DNA of 64,000 nt from JAXGXJ01 sp040772905. GTDB taxonomy: Bacteria > Actinomycetota > Thermoleophilia > RBG-16-64-13. A model generated the notes under the pieces. It searched no databases. It worked only from the letters and a program-made list of their open reading frames with translations, and had not been told where the DNA came from. Made by a program: the position numbers and the translations under genes. Where the stretch lies: contig JAXGXJ010000008.1 of assembly GCA_040772905.1 (NCBI GenBank), positions 62,001-126,000 on the forward strand, written 5' to 3'. Within the stretch, counting starts at the first letter, position 1. Each line of letters begins with the position of its first letter. Below, piece by piece: positions 42,335-49,640 of the stretch.

Positions 42335-42419
42335 GTCCTGGTCGCGCATACAGGGGCGTCTCCGCCTCTGCCCGGTTCATCGCAGTGTTCCTTCTTCATG
42401 CCTTGGGGGACAGCCTCAC

Positions 42420-43676
42420 ATGGACGCACACACTTCCGCTCGTGTGCACTTCGTCGACTGGTTGCGTGTTTTCGCAGTACTGCTCTTGTTTCCGTTCCAT
42501 GTGCTGCGGGTGTTCGACAGCTTCGAACCGTTCTACGTGAAAGCCGGAGCCGTCTCTCGTGCAGTGGGTGACGCGCTGTGGTTCATCGGGGTGTGGCATA
42601 TGCCACTGCTCTTCTTCTTGGCCGGATGTTCCACTTGCTTCGCTCTTCGCACGCGCACCGCTCGAACCTACCTTTCCGAACGTGCCACCCGCCTCTTGGT
42701 TCCGCTGGTGTTCGGCACGCTCGTGCTCATCCCGCCCCAGACCTGGTTCGGTGGGCGCTTCAACTCGGGCTATAGCGGGTCGTACGGCCACTACATGGTG
42801 AGCGGTGACTTCCTGAAGTGGAACGTCCAAGACGGGGGAGACTACTTCGGCGGCTTCGGCATCGGACATCTGTGGTTCATCCTGTTCCTGCTCATCATCT
42901 CGGTGGTCGCTCTGCCGCTCGTGGTCGTTGCTGCGCGGGGACGCGCTCGTGATCGGGGCCAGCGTTTCAGCCGCTTGCTGGCAAGACCGGTGTGGTGGCT
43001 GCTACCTGTGGTCCTGTTCTTCTTGTCCGCCGAGGTTCCTGAGATCGCGGGAAAGAACATCGTCTACTACTTGCTCATCTTCGTTTTCGGCTTCTTCGCG
43101 GTCTGCGACCCGGCGTTCGTTGTATCGTCGCGGCGCTATCGCTGGCCCGCTCTGGTGGTGGGGACGGCGCTGTCGCTCTTCTGGGTATTGGCGGCGGATT
43201 GGCGCGAATCCTTTCCCGACCCGGGATGGGAGCGTGGGCTGCTGCAACTGTCGGCGTCCGCGGCGGTCTGGCTGATGATAGTGGGGGTGTTCGGTCTGGG
43301 CAAAGCCCATCTCGATCGTCCCTCGCCGGCTCTCGAGTATCTGGCCGAAGGCTCATATCCCATCTACATCCTGCACCAGACGGTCATCGTCAGCGTGGCC
43401 TTCTATGTGGTCCAATGGGCGATCCCCTTGTGGTCGCAGGCGGTCACGCTCTTCATATCGGCCGTCTTGGGTACATTCGCGTCGTATGAGGTCGTGCGTC
43501 ACATCGTCCCCGTCAGGGTGCTGTTCGGCATGAAGGTGCATGCCGACCGTCGCGCCCAAGGGCGTCCCGCGGTCGGAGATCGCGCGGCTGGTGATCTGAC
43601 CGCCGGTGATCAGACGGCCGGCCACGGGACCGGTGTTCGAGAAGAGACCTTGGAGCCACGAGAGGGGCGGCTATGA
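42420..43676 (+). CDS. Acyltransferase 3 family membrane protein
   Basis: 418 residues with about ten membrane segments. The start VHFVDWLRVFAVLLLFPFHVLRVF contains the conserved Asp-Arg pair and active-site His of Acyl_transf_3 proteins, followed by FLAGCSTCFALRTRT (glycan-acyltransferase loop). The family O-acylates sugars of cell envelope polysaccharides, lipids or antibiotics; it resembles the OpgC/glucans branch. The acceptor is unknown. The last 40 residues are hydrophilic with GDRAAGDLTAGDQTAGH repeats. GGGGGA lies about 8-13 bases before ATG. Its stop overlaps the macrodomain gene (ATGA). Confidence 0.88.
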   Translation: MDAHTSARVHFVDWLRVFAVLLLFPFHVLRVFDSFEPFYVKAGAVSRAVGDALWFIGVWHMPLLFFLAGCSTCFALRTRTARTYLSERATRLLVPLVFGTLVLIPPQTWFGGRFNSGYSGSYGHYMVSGDFLKWNVQDGGDYFGGFGIGHLWFILFLLIISVVALPLVVVAARGRARDRGQRFSRLLARPVWWLLPVVLFFLSAEVPEIAGKNIVYYLLIFVFGFFAVCDPAFVVSSRRYRWPALVVGTALSLFWVLAADWRESFPDPGWERGLLQLSASAAVWLMIVGVFGLGKAHLDRPSPALEYLAEGSYPIYILHQTVIVSVAFYVVQWAIPLWSQAVTLFISAVLGTFASYEVVRHIVPVRVLFGMKVHADRRAQGRPAVGDRAAGDLTAGDQTAGHGTGVREETLEPREGRL

Positions 43677-44215
43677 AGCGTGTTCTAGGTGCTCTCACGG
43701 TGGAATGCGTGAGCGGCGACATCACCCGGCAGGAGGGGTTTGACGCGGTGGTGAATGCCGCCAACGCGCAGTTGCGTCCCGGGGGCGGAGTGGCGGGGGC
43801 CATCCACCGTGCCGCCGGTCCCGGTCTCTACAAAGAGTGTCGTGCCCTGGCGCCCATCCGGCCGGGCGAGGCCGTCATCACCGGGGGGCACGGCCTGCCG
43901 AACAGTCACGTCATCCACTGTCTGGGGCCGGTCTACGGGCAGGACGTCCCCTCCGACGTCCTCTTGGCCGACTGCTATCGAAACGCGCTCGGCCTCGCCG
44001 ACAGGCACGGTCTGGTGTCGGTGGCGTTCCCCGCCATCTCTACGGGCATCTTCGGGTATCCGGTGGCCGATGCGGCTCGCGTGGCTCTGGCTGCTGTGGC
44101 TGAGGCGGCCCCAGGTCTGTCGGCTGTGCGGCTGGTGCGTTTCGTGCTGCACGGTGAAGAGAGCCTGCGTGCCCACGAGCACGCGATGGTGGATATCTGG
44201 GAACCCATCGGGTAG
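43673..44215 (+). CDS. Macrodomain protein (ADP-ribose/O-acetyl-ADP-ribose hydrolase type)
   Basis: 180 residues forming one macrodomain: VECVSGDITRQEGFDAVVNAANAQLRPGGGVAGAIHRAAG, then GEAVITGGHGLPNSHVIHCLGPVYG and VAFPAISTGIFGYPVADAARVAL. Asn-Ala-Ala-Asn and the GGGVAGAI loop match MacroD-like/YmdB-like enzymes that remove ADP-ribose from acidic residues or deacetylate O-acetyl-ADP-ribose. ATG overlaps the acyltransferase stop, implying coupling. No partner ADP-ribosyltransferase is nearby, so the target is unknown. Confidence 0.93.
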   Translation: MKRVLGALTVECVSGDITRQEGFDAVVNAANAQLRPGGGVAGAIHRAAGPGLYKECRALAPIRPGEAVITGGHGLPNSHVIHCLGPVYGQDVPSDVLLADCYRNALGLADRHGLVSVAFPAISTGIFGYPVADAARVALAAVAEAAPGLSAVRLVRFVLHGEESLRAHEHAMVDIWEPIG

Positions 44216-44283
44216 GACTGCGTCAGACATCTCCGTCATGGGCTAGCATTGCAGCAGCCGTGCGTTTCCGATGGAGGAAGATC

Positions 44284-44862
44284 ATGAAGACATCGCTGGG
44301 CCCCAGGACCATCGTGTATCCCACGCCCGTGTTCGTGGTGGGCACCTATGACGCCGAGGGACGGCCGAACGTGATGACAGTCGCCTGGGGCGGCATCTGT
44401 TGCTCAAAGCCTCCCTGTGTGTCCATCGCTGTGCGCAAGGCTACGTACACCTACGGGAACCTGGTGGAGCGCAAAGCCTTCACCATAAGTATCCCTTCGC
44501 GTGACCATGTGGCCGAGGCGGATTACTTCGGCATCGCCTCTGGACGCGATGAGGACAAGTTCACCGTCAGTGGGCTCACACCGGTGCGCTCGCAAGTGGT
44601 CGACGCGCCCTACGTGGATGAGTTCGGGCTTGTGCTCGAATGCTCCGTGGTGCATGTGGCCGAGTTGGGGTTGCACACGCTGTTCGTGGGCGAGATCAAG
44701 GATGTGAAGGCGGATGAGGATGCCTTGGGCGAAGACGGCAAGGTCTCATCCGAGAAGATACAGCCTTTCTCGTGGGCGCCGTCCGAGAACCGCTATTACG
44801 CCTTGGGGGACGACCTCGGCAAGGGTTTTTCCATTGGCAAGTCCCTGCAGGGGGGTGAATAG
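44284..44862 (+). CDS. Flavin reductase-like FMN-binding protein
   Basis: 192 residues of the flavin reductase-like/flavoredoxin split-barrel family: YPTPVFVVGTYDAEGRPNVMTVAWGGICCSKPPCVSIAVRK-type FMN-binding sequence, then AFTISIPSRDHVAEADYFG and LECSVVHVAELGLHTLFVGEI. Flavoredoxin-type members pass electrons in anaerobes; the substrate here is unknown. ATG 44284 was chosen because GGAGGAAG lies immediately upstream; an earlier GTG (44260) precedes that site. TAGCAT (44243-44248) could be the -10. The lipoprotein gene starts at the next base after the stop. Confidence 0.9.
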   Translation: MKTSLGPRTIVYPTPVFVVGTYDAEGRPNVMTVAWGGICCSKPPCVSIAVRKATYTYGNLVERKAFTISIPSRDHVAEADYFGIASGRDEDKFTVSGLTPVRSQVVDAPYVDEFGLVLECSVVHVAELGLHTLFVGEIKDVKADEDALGEDGKVSSEKIQPFSWAPSENRYYALGDDLGKGFSIGKSLQGGE

Positions 44863-45759
44863 ATGGACGGCGTGAGACGGCACACGTTCCTGCCTGTCCT
44901 CACGGCTCTCTTGATGCTGGGGCTGTTGCTGGGCGTGGCCGGTTGTGCTGGAGAGGGGCCGAGCGGGACGACGGGCACGTCGGCCGTCCCGACCACGGCC
45001 GGCCCCACGACGACGGTGGCGGGGGCGCCCACGCTCACCGTCCAAGACGCGCTCAAGGTCGAATCCGGGACCGTGGTCTCGGTGGTGGGTGCCCTCATCG
45101 TCACGTATGGCGAGACGGACGGTGAGTCGGGCGGCGCCGGGGTGCCGGGAGAGCCGTCCATGATCCTCACCTCCGCGTTGGCCGAGTCGTACCCGCCGCA
45201 GGCGGGAGGTCCTGTCATGCAGGTCGTGGGTCTGGATCTGGACGATCTGGTGGGTCTCACCTCCACGTTGGGGCAGCCTGATGTCGTCCAGGCCACCTGG
45301 TCGGACTACTGGCTGGTGCTGCCCGGCCGGATCGTGGAAGGCGTGCTGGAGGTCCAGGGGACACCGGGTATCATCCGGGCCATCACACCGGAACTGCGCC
45401 TGCGTTTCAGCATGGTCAGCGAACCTCTGCGCTCGGGAGACGTGGAGTGGTTCGCGTTCGACGTGCGCAACGATACGGGCGCCGATGTGGTACTGACGTT
45501 CGGCAGCGGCCAGGACGGTGACGTGGTGTTGAGCCAGGGGGGCGAGGAGAAGTATCGCTGGAGCGAGGGCACCCTGTTCACCGAAGCCCTGCGGACCATC
45601 ACGCTGGCTCCCGGTCAGACTCATCGGGTGGTGCTCAACGACAGTCTCGATGTGCCTCCCGGCATGTACGATCTGAAGGCCTGGATCGCGGCCACCGCCA
45701 CTGTGTCCGGCCAGGAGATCCAGTTCCCCGCGCTGGAGGGGACCGTGCAGGTCTACTGA
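44863..45759 (+). CDS. Lipoprotein with BsuPI-type domain
   Basis: 298 residues. A signal peptide with lipobox LLGVAGC (lipidated Cys28) should be processed by Lgt and LspA. A Thr/Pro linker and a middle domain starting TVQDALKVESGTVVSVVGALI (OB-like) follow. The C-terminal 110 residues match the BsuPI intracellular proteinase inhibitor domain: VEWFAFDVRNDTGADVVLTFGSGQ, KYRWSEGTLFTEALRTITLAPGQTHRVV. Such domains occur in many surface lipoproteins, and actual protease inhibition is unproven. The start touches the previous stop with GGGGGG upstream. Confidence 0.82.
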   Translation: MDGVRRHTFLPVLTALLMLGLLLGVAGCAGEGPSGTTGTSAVPTTAGPTTTVAGAPTLTVQDALKVESGTVVSVVGALIVTYGETDGESGGAGVPGEPSMILTSALAESYPPQAGGPVMQVVGLDLDDLVGLTSTLGQPDVVQATWSDYWLVLPGRIVEGVLEVQGTPGIIRAITPELRLRFSMVSEPLRSGDVEWFAFDVRNDTGADVVLTFGSGQDGDVVLSQGGEEKYRWSEGTLFTEALRTITLAPGQTHRVVLNDSLDVPPGMYDLKAWIAATATVSGQEIQFPALEGTVQVY

Positions 45760-46424
45760 CCGGGCCGTACCGAGAAGCGTCGACAGCCGGTGGCCTCGAT
45801 ACTCACCTCTATGACGTTCAGCGCGCAGTAATCCTGTGGGATGGTGAACGCGAGGGCGAGCGGCTTGTCGGTGAGCGAAGCGAGGAGGACCACGTTCACC
45901 GCGCGGTGACCGACGATCAGCATGTCACCCTCACGCTTATCCAAGAGATCGAAGAAACCGGGGACCACTCTCTTCTGCACCTCGCGCAGACTCTCGCCAC
46001 CGGGAAAAGGTGTGTCGGCCAGATCCGACTCGCGGGCGGCCCACTCCTGGGGGTAGAGCCTGCTCACCTCCTCGAAGGAGAGGAGGTCCCACGAACCCGT
46101 ATCGATCTCGCGCAACCAGTGTCTGTCCTGTGGCACCAGCCGGCGTCCTTCCGCCAGTATTGTCGCTGTGTGACGGGAACGTGCCAAGCCGCTGCAGTAG
46201 ATGGCGGAGACCCCGCACTCGCGCAGTCGGTCGGCGAGAGCGTGGGCCTGCCGTACGCCCTCCGCACTGAGAGGGAGGTCGGTCAGCCCAAGAAAGCGAC
46301 GCTGACCGTCGGGAAGCGTCGGGGCTGCGTGCCGCACCAGATACACCCGGCGGGCACCGGGTGCGGTTGCATCCACCTGCTCGTGGGCCGGGGGGCGGCC
46401 GTCGCACGGTTGCGGCAGCTTCAT
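45753..46424 (-). CDS. Histidine phosphatase family protein (CobC/GpmB-like)
   Basis: 223 residues. VYLVRHAAPTLPDGQRRFLGLTDLPLSAEG contains the catalytic His (RHA instead of RHG). IYCSGLARSRHTA, LREIDTGSWDLLSFEEV, FPGGESLREVQKRVVPGF and MLIVGHRAVNVVLLASL complete the phosphatase core. This resembles alpha-ribazole phosphatase or broad phosphomonoesterases. Start ATG at 46424 was chosen over far upstream codons that would overlap the next gene. It lies 8 bases after the nucleotidyltransferase-HD gene, so the two are probably co-expressed. It converges with the lipoprotein gene with a 7-base tail overlap. Confidence 0.88.
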   Translation of the reverse strand: MKLPQPCDGRPPAHEQVDATAPGARRVYLVRHAAPTLPDGQRRFLGLTDLPLSAEGVRQAHALADRLRECGVSAIYCSGLARSRHTATILAEGRRLVPQDRHWLREIDTGSWDLLSFEEVSRLYPQEWAARESDLADTPFPGGESLREVQKRVVPGFFDLLDKREGDMLIVGHRAVNVVLLASLTDKPLALAFTIPQDYCALNVIEVSIEATGCRRFSVRPGQ

Positions 46425-46432
46425 GGGCCGCG

Positions 46433-47689
46433 CTATGCCGGTCCAGCCAGTTCGGCCAACAAGTCCTCGAAGCTGCGCCCCACGACGGCCTCCACCTTTG
46501 CGGCGATCAGTTCCGCCACCAGCATGCGGGCTCGGATGCCGCGACGCGAGCCCTCGTCGTCGCCGCACCTGGCCAGAGCCCGCTCCTCTCGTCCGACCAG
46601 ACCGGCGATCGTGTCCTCCACCACCACCTTGTCGGCCAGGTACACCAGTTCCTCTTCCGTGAGGGCGGGTGCCGCAGAGGGGTCGAGGGGCAGGACCATA
46701 TGGGCGCCCACCACGTCGGCCAGTCGAGGCAAGCCCAGGTTACGTAGGATACGTTCGCCCATCTGGGCATGCCGGCGTGCTCCTTGACCGCGGACCATGT
46801 CGTGCAGCAGACAGGCGGTGTAGACCAGATCGACGTCCAGCGCAGGCAGGGTGCCCTTCAATTCCGACGCTACGTGTCTGCCCACACGGGCGACCTGACG
46901 GCAGTGAGCCACCACGTTCGCGGGAGCGTGGAGCAGGTCGAGAAGATAGAGCGCGTCTGCCGGCTCGAGCGCGCTGTTCGGACTGCGGTCTCCTTCCCCG
47001 TCGAGCGCGTCCGGTGAGTCGAGATGCAAAGCGAGGCGCTCCAGCCGTGCGTGGTCGTCGGGGGTGTCCATATCGAGAAGCACTGTGAGGTCGTCCACCT
47101 CCACGTCGATCGCGCGAGAGGCATGTGTCTGGAGGAAGCTGCGCAGGTCGGCGTCGGGAGCAGCGACGAGCGCCTCCAGCGCTCTCGCGGTCAGCAGCGG
47201 GGGATGCCCTCGCAGCCCCGCGCAGCAGGGATGGACCACGTCGCAGTCCTCCGTGGCATACACACCGATCAAGGCCTTGAGGACGGTCGGAGGCACCAGC
47301 GGATAGTCCACGGGTAGCACCAGGAAGGCGTCGAGCCAGGGGCCTCTGACCGTCGGAGGCCCGTCCTGCGCTGCCGTAGAAGCGTCCGCACCGGCGACCA
47401 GCGCCGCCGCTCCAGTCTTCACGGAGGAGAACATGCCACGTTCAGGCTCAGCGTTGTGGGCGATCTCCACGCCCAGAGTCGCCGCCGCGGGACCGACCGA
47501 CCGTGCGTGATAGCCCGTCACCACGACCATCCTCTCGACCCCGGCTGAGCGCAGCGAGTCGACCACGCGCGCCAGGGCGGTCCGTGCGGCCAGTGGCAGC
47601 AGGGCCTTGGGCTCACCCATGCGCGACGACTGACCGGCCGCCAAGATGATGGCCGCCACGCGTGGGATCGTGATCCGAGAGTCGGACAT
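46433..47689 (-). CDS. MobA/MocA-like nucleotidyltransferase fused to an HD domain
   Basis: 418 residues in two domains. The N-terminal half (1-215) is a MobA-like NTP transferase: AAIILAAGQSSRMGEPKALLPL, VVVTGYHARSV, FLVLPVDYPLVPPTVL, HPCCAGLRGHPPLL. Relatives transfer CMP or GMP to the molybdenum cofactor. The C-terminal half (about 240-410) carries an HD domain with AHCRQVARVG and the HD pair in ACLLHDMVRGQGARRHAQMG. HD domains hydrolyse phosphoesters or phosphates. The combination with a downstream histidine phosphatase suggests a cofactor or nucleotide salvage role, but this is inference. ATG 47689 follows GGAGG by 13 bases; a longer start at 47761 is possible. Confidence 0.82.
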   Translation of the reverse strand: MSDSRITIPRVAAIILAAGQSSRMGEPKALLPLAARTALARVVDSLRSAGVERMVVVTGYHARSVGPAAATLGVEIAHNAEPERGMFSSVKTGAAALVAGADASTAAQDGPPTVRGPWLDAFLVLPVDYPLVPPTVLKALIGVYATEDCDVVHPCCAGLRGHPPLLTARALEALVAAPDADLRSFLQTHASRAIDVEVDDLTVLLDMDTPDDHARLERLALHLDSPDALDGEGDRSPNSALEPADALYLLDLLHAPANVVAHCRQVARVGRHVASELKGTLPALDVDLVYTACLLHDMVRGQGARRHAQMGERILRNLGLPRLADVVGAHMVLPLDPSAAPALTEEELVYLADKVVVEDTIAGLVGREERALARCGDDEGSRRGIRARMLVAELIAAKVEAVVGRSFEDLLAELAGPA

Positions 47690-47828
47690 GAGAGGGCACG
47701 CACCTCCAACGAGGCCTTTGCAGACTCGAGCACCGGTCTGTGCATCGTGCCGCTCCCGCAAGGCGATGTCAAGCCACGCCGCCGACGCGCCTGCGCATAC
47801 GCGCGACCGGGCGAGGACGCGGTTCCTG

Positions 47829-47834
47829 TAATAT
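47829..47834 (+). promoter_or_regulatory. -10 element before the isochorismatase gene
   Basis: TAATAT, 35 bases before ATG 47870, in the 180-base gap between two divergent genes. No firm -35 box was found. The rest of the gap holds nothing I recognise. Confidence 0.4.
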
Positions 47835-47869
47835 GAAGCTGTTCCCGAAGGTCCCGCGGAGGAGGCTCA

Positions 47870-48568
47870 ATGGACCACACGACCGTCACCCGCCACGTGA
47901 GCTTGGCTGCCCGGCCGGAGCCGGTGCAGATCGACTTGGCCCGCACGGCCGTCATAGTGGTCGACATGCAGAACGCGTTCTTGACCGAAGGCGGCATGTT
48001 CGACAAGGCCGGCTACGACATCAGCGGGGCTGCACCGGCTATCGCGGCCAACGCGCGCCTCGTCCCAGAGTTGCGGGCGGCGGGGGTATTCGTGGTGTAT
48101 CTGCAGATGAGTTACGCACGGGATTACTCGGATGCCGGTGGGCCCGAGTCTCCCAACCCGCTCAAGGAGTTGGGCATGGTGCTCATGCGCGACCATCCCG
48201 AATTCCAGGGCGGCTTCGTCACTCAGGGCACCTGGGATGAAGAGATCATCGCCCAGATCGCTCCCCAGCCGGGAGATGTGGTGGTGCGCAAGCAGCGCTA
48301 CAGCGGCTTCGTCGGCACCAATCTCGACCAGGTGCTGAAGACGCGGACCATCCGATACTGTCTCTACACGGGCGTGGCCACGAACGTGTGCGTGGAATCC
48401 ACGCTGCGCGACGGTTATTTCAGGGAGTACTGGCCCATCCTTGTCGCTGATGCCTGCAACAATTCGGGGCCGGCCTGCAACCGCGAGGCGAGTGAGTGGA
48501 ACGTCGAGAACGCCTTCGGCTGGGTCACCACCACTGACGACGTGTTGCGCGCGTTGGGCGATGCATAG
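47870..48568 (+). CDS. Isochorismatase-family cysteine hydrolase (RutB-like)
   Basis: 232 residues with the catalytic triad Asp in VVVDMQNAFL, Lys in VVRKQRYSGF and Cys in GVATNVCVESTLRDGYF. The FVGTNLDQVLKTR spacing and overall length resemble RutB, which cleaves ureidoacrylate or its peracid during uracil breakdown, but other N-carbamoyl amidases look alike. The rut monooxygenase is not present, so a RutB role is unproven. GGAGG precedes ATG 47870. Pyrimidine genes elsewhere in the window are biosynthetic, not degradative. Confidence 0.85.
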   Translation: MDHTTVTRHVSLAARPEPVQIDLARTAVIVVDMQNAFLTEGGMFDKAGYDISGAAPAIAANARLVPELRAAGVFVVYLQMSYARDYSDAGGPESPNPLKELGMVLMRDHPEFQGGFVTQGTWDEEIIAQIAPQPGDVVVRKQRYSGFVGTNLDQVLKTRTIRYCLYTGVATNVCVESTLRDGYFREYWPILVADACNNSGPACNREASEWNVENAFGWVTTTDDVLRALGDA

Positions 48569-48642
48569 CACGACGGGCTGAGGCGCATCAGAGTGGAGAT
48601 CGAGCGACCGGGTCGTCACCATAACCAGAGCAGGAGCCGACG

Positions 48643-49596
48643 ATGATCATCACCACCAAGGAGCTCTTCCAGGTAGCCTACGGCAAGTTCGCTGTGGGAG
48701 CCTACAACATCAACAACATGGAACAGTGTCTGGGATTGTTCCGGGGCAACCTGGAGTCGCGGGCTCCGTTCATCATCCAGATATCCAAGGGTGCGCGCTC
48801 CTACGCCGACAAGCGCATGCTCGAGGCCATGATCAAAGCAGCAGACCAGATCTTCCCCGAGGCGCTGTTCGCGGTACATCTCGACCATGGCGATCTTGAA
48901 GCGGCCATGGACTGCATCGAGAGCGGTTTCTACTCCTCGGTGATGATCGATGCCTCGCATGAGCCCCTGGAGGAGAACATCCGCATCACCCGACAGGTGG
49001 TGGACGCGGCTCACGCCCGCGGCATCTCGGTGGAAGCTGAACTGGGTCGTCTGGGCGGGGTGGAAGAACACGTGAAGGTGGACGAGAAGAACGCCTGCCT
49101 CACCGATCCATCCGAGGCCGAGGTATTCGTGCGCGAGTCGGGCTGCGACAGTCTGGCTGTCGCTATAGGCACGAGCCACGGTGCGTACAAGTTCAGTGGG
49201 GACCAAGGTCTGCATCTGGACGTGGCCGCCGAGATACAGCGGCGTCTGCCCGGTTTCCCGCTGGTCATGCATGGGTCGTCGTCCGTGCCCCAGGAAGAAG
49301 TGCGGCGCATCAACGAAGCGGGCGGTGCCCTTAAAGGGGCGAAAGGCGTGGACGAGGAGGAGTTCGCGAAGGCTGTGCCTCTCGGTGTGACCAAGGTCAA
49401 CATCGACACCGATGGTCGCCTGGTCTGGACTCGGGTGCACCGTGAGTTCTTCCGCGATCATCCTGAGAAGTTCGATCTGCGAGACCCGGGCAAGGTATTC
49501 ATAGCGGAGTATGCGAAGTTCATCGCCCACAAGAACGAGAAACTGCGATCGGCTGGCACGTTGGACGAGGTCCGCGCAGCTGTGATGAAAGCCTGA
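48643..49596 (+). CDS. fba: Class II fructose-bisphosphate aldolase
   Basis: Zinc aldolase splitting fructose 1,6-bisphosphate. The 317 residues have AVHLDHGDLEAAMDCIESGFYSSVMIDASHEPLEENI (zinc His and catalytic Asp), EAELGRLGGVEE, IGTSHGAYKFSGD, FPLVMHGSSSVPQEEV and KVNIDTDGRLVWT. It belongs to the longer class IIA/B type used in glycolysis and gluconeogenesis. Near pckG (2 kb on) it completes part of a gluconeogenic set. ATG 48643 has GGAGC upstream. The 74-base gap before it holds no clear promoter. Confidence 0.94.
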   Translation: MIITTKELFQVAYGKFAVGAYNINNMEQCLGLFRGNLESRAPFIIQISKGARSYADKRMLEAMIKAADQIFPEALFAVHLDHGDLEAAMDCIESGFYSSVMIDASHEPLEENIRITRQVVDAAHARGISVEAELGRLGGVEEHVKVDEKNACLTDPSEAEVFVRESGCDSLAVAIGTSHGAYKFSGDQGLHLDVAAEIQRRLPGFPLVMHGSSSVPQEEVRRINEAGGALKGAKGVDEEEFAKAVPLGVTKVNIDTDGRLVWTRVHREFFRDHPEKFDLRDPGKVFIAEYAKFIAHKNEKLRSAGTLDEVRAAVMKA

Positions 49597-49640
49597 CGCG
49601 GCCTGTTTCGGCAGGGGCGCGGGGTCGATCGGGGGAAGAG

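Noticed and set aside
42261..42419. tRNA or small RNA in the gap before the acyltransferase gene
   Set aside because: No cloverleaf, T-arm GGTTCGA with matching acceptor stem, or strong fold was found; only a promoter is supported.
46425..46568. Upstream extension of the histidine phosphatase to 46568
   Set aside because: It would overlap the nucleotidyltransferase-HD gene by over 130 bases with Arg/Gly-rich, non-conserved sequence.
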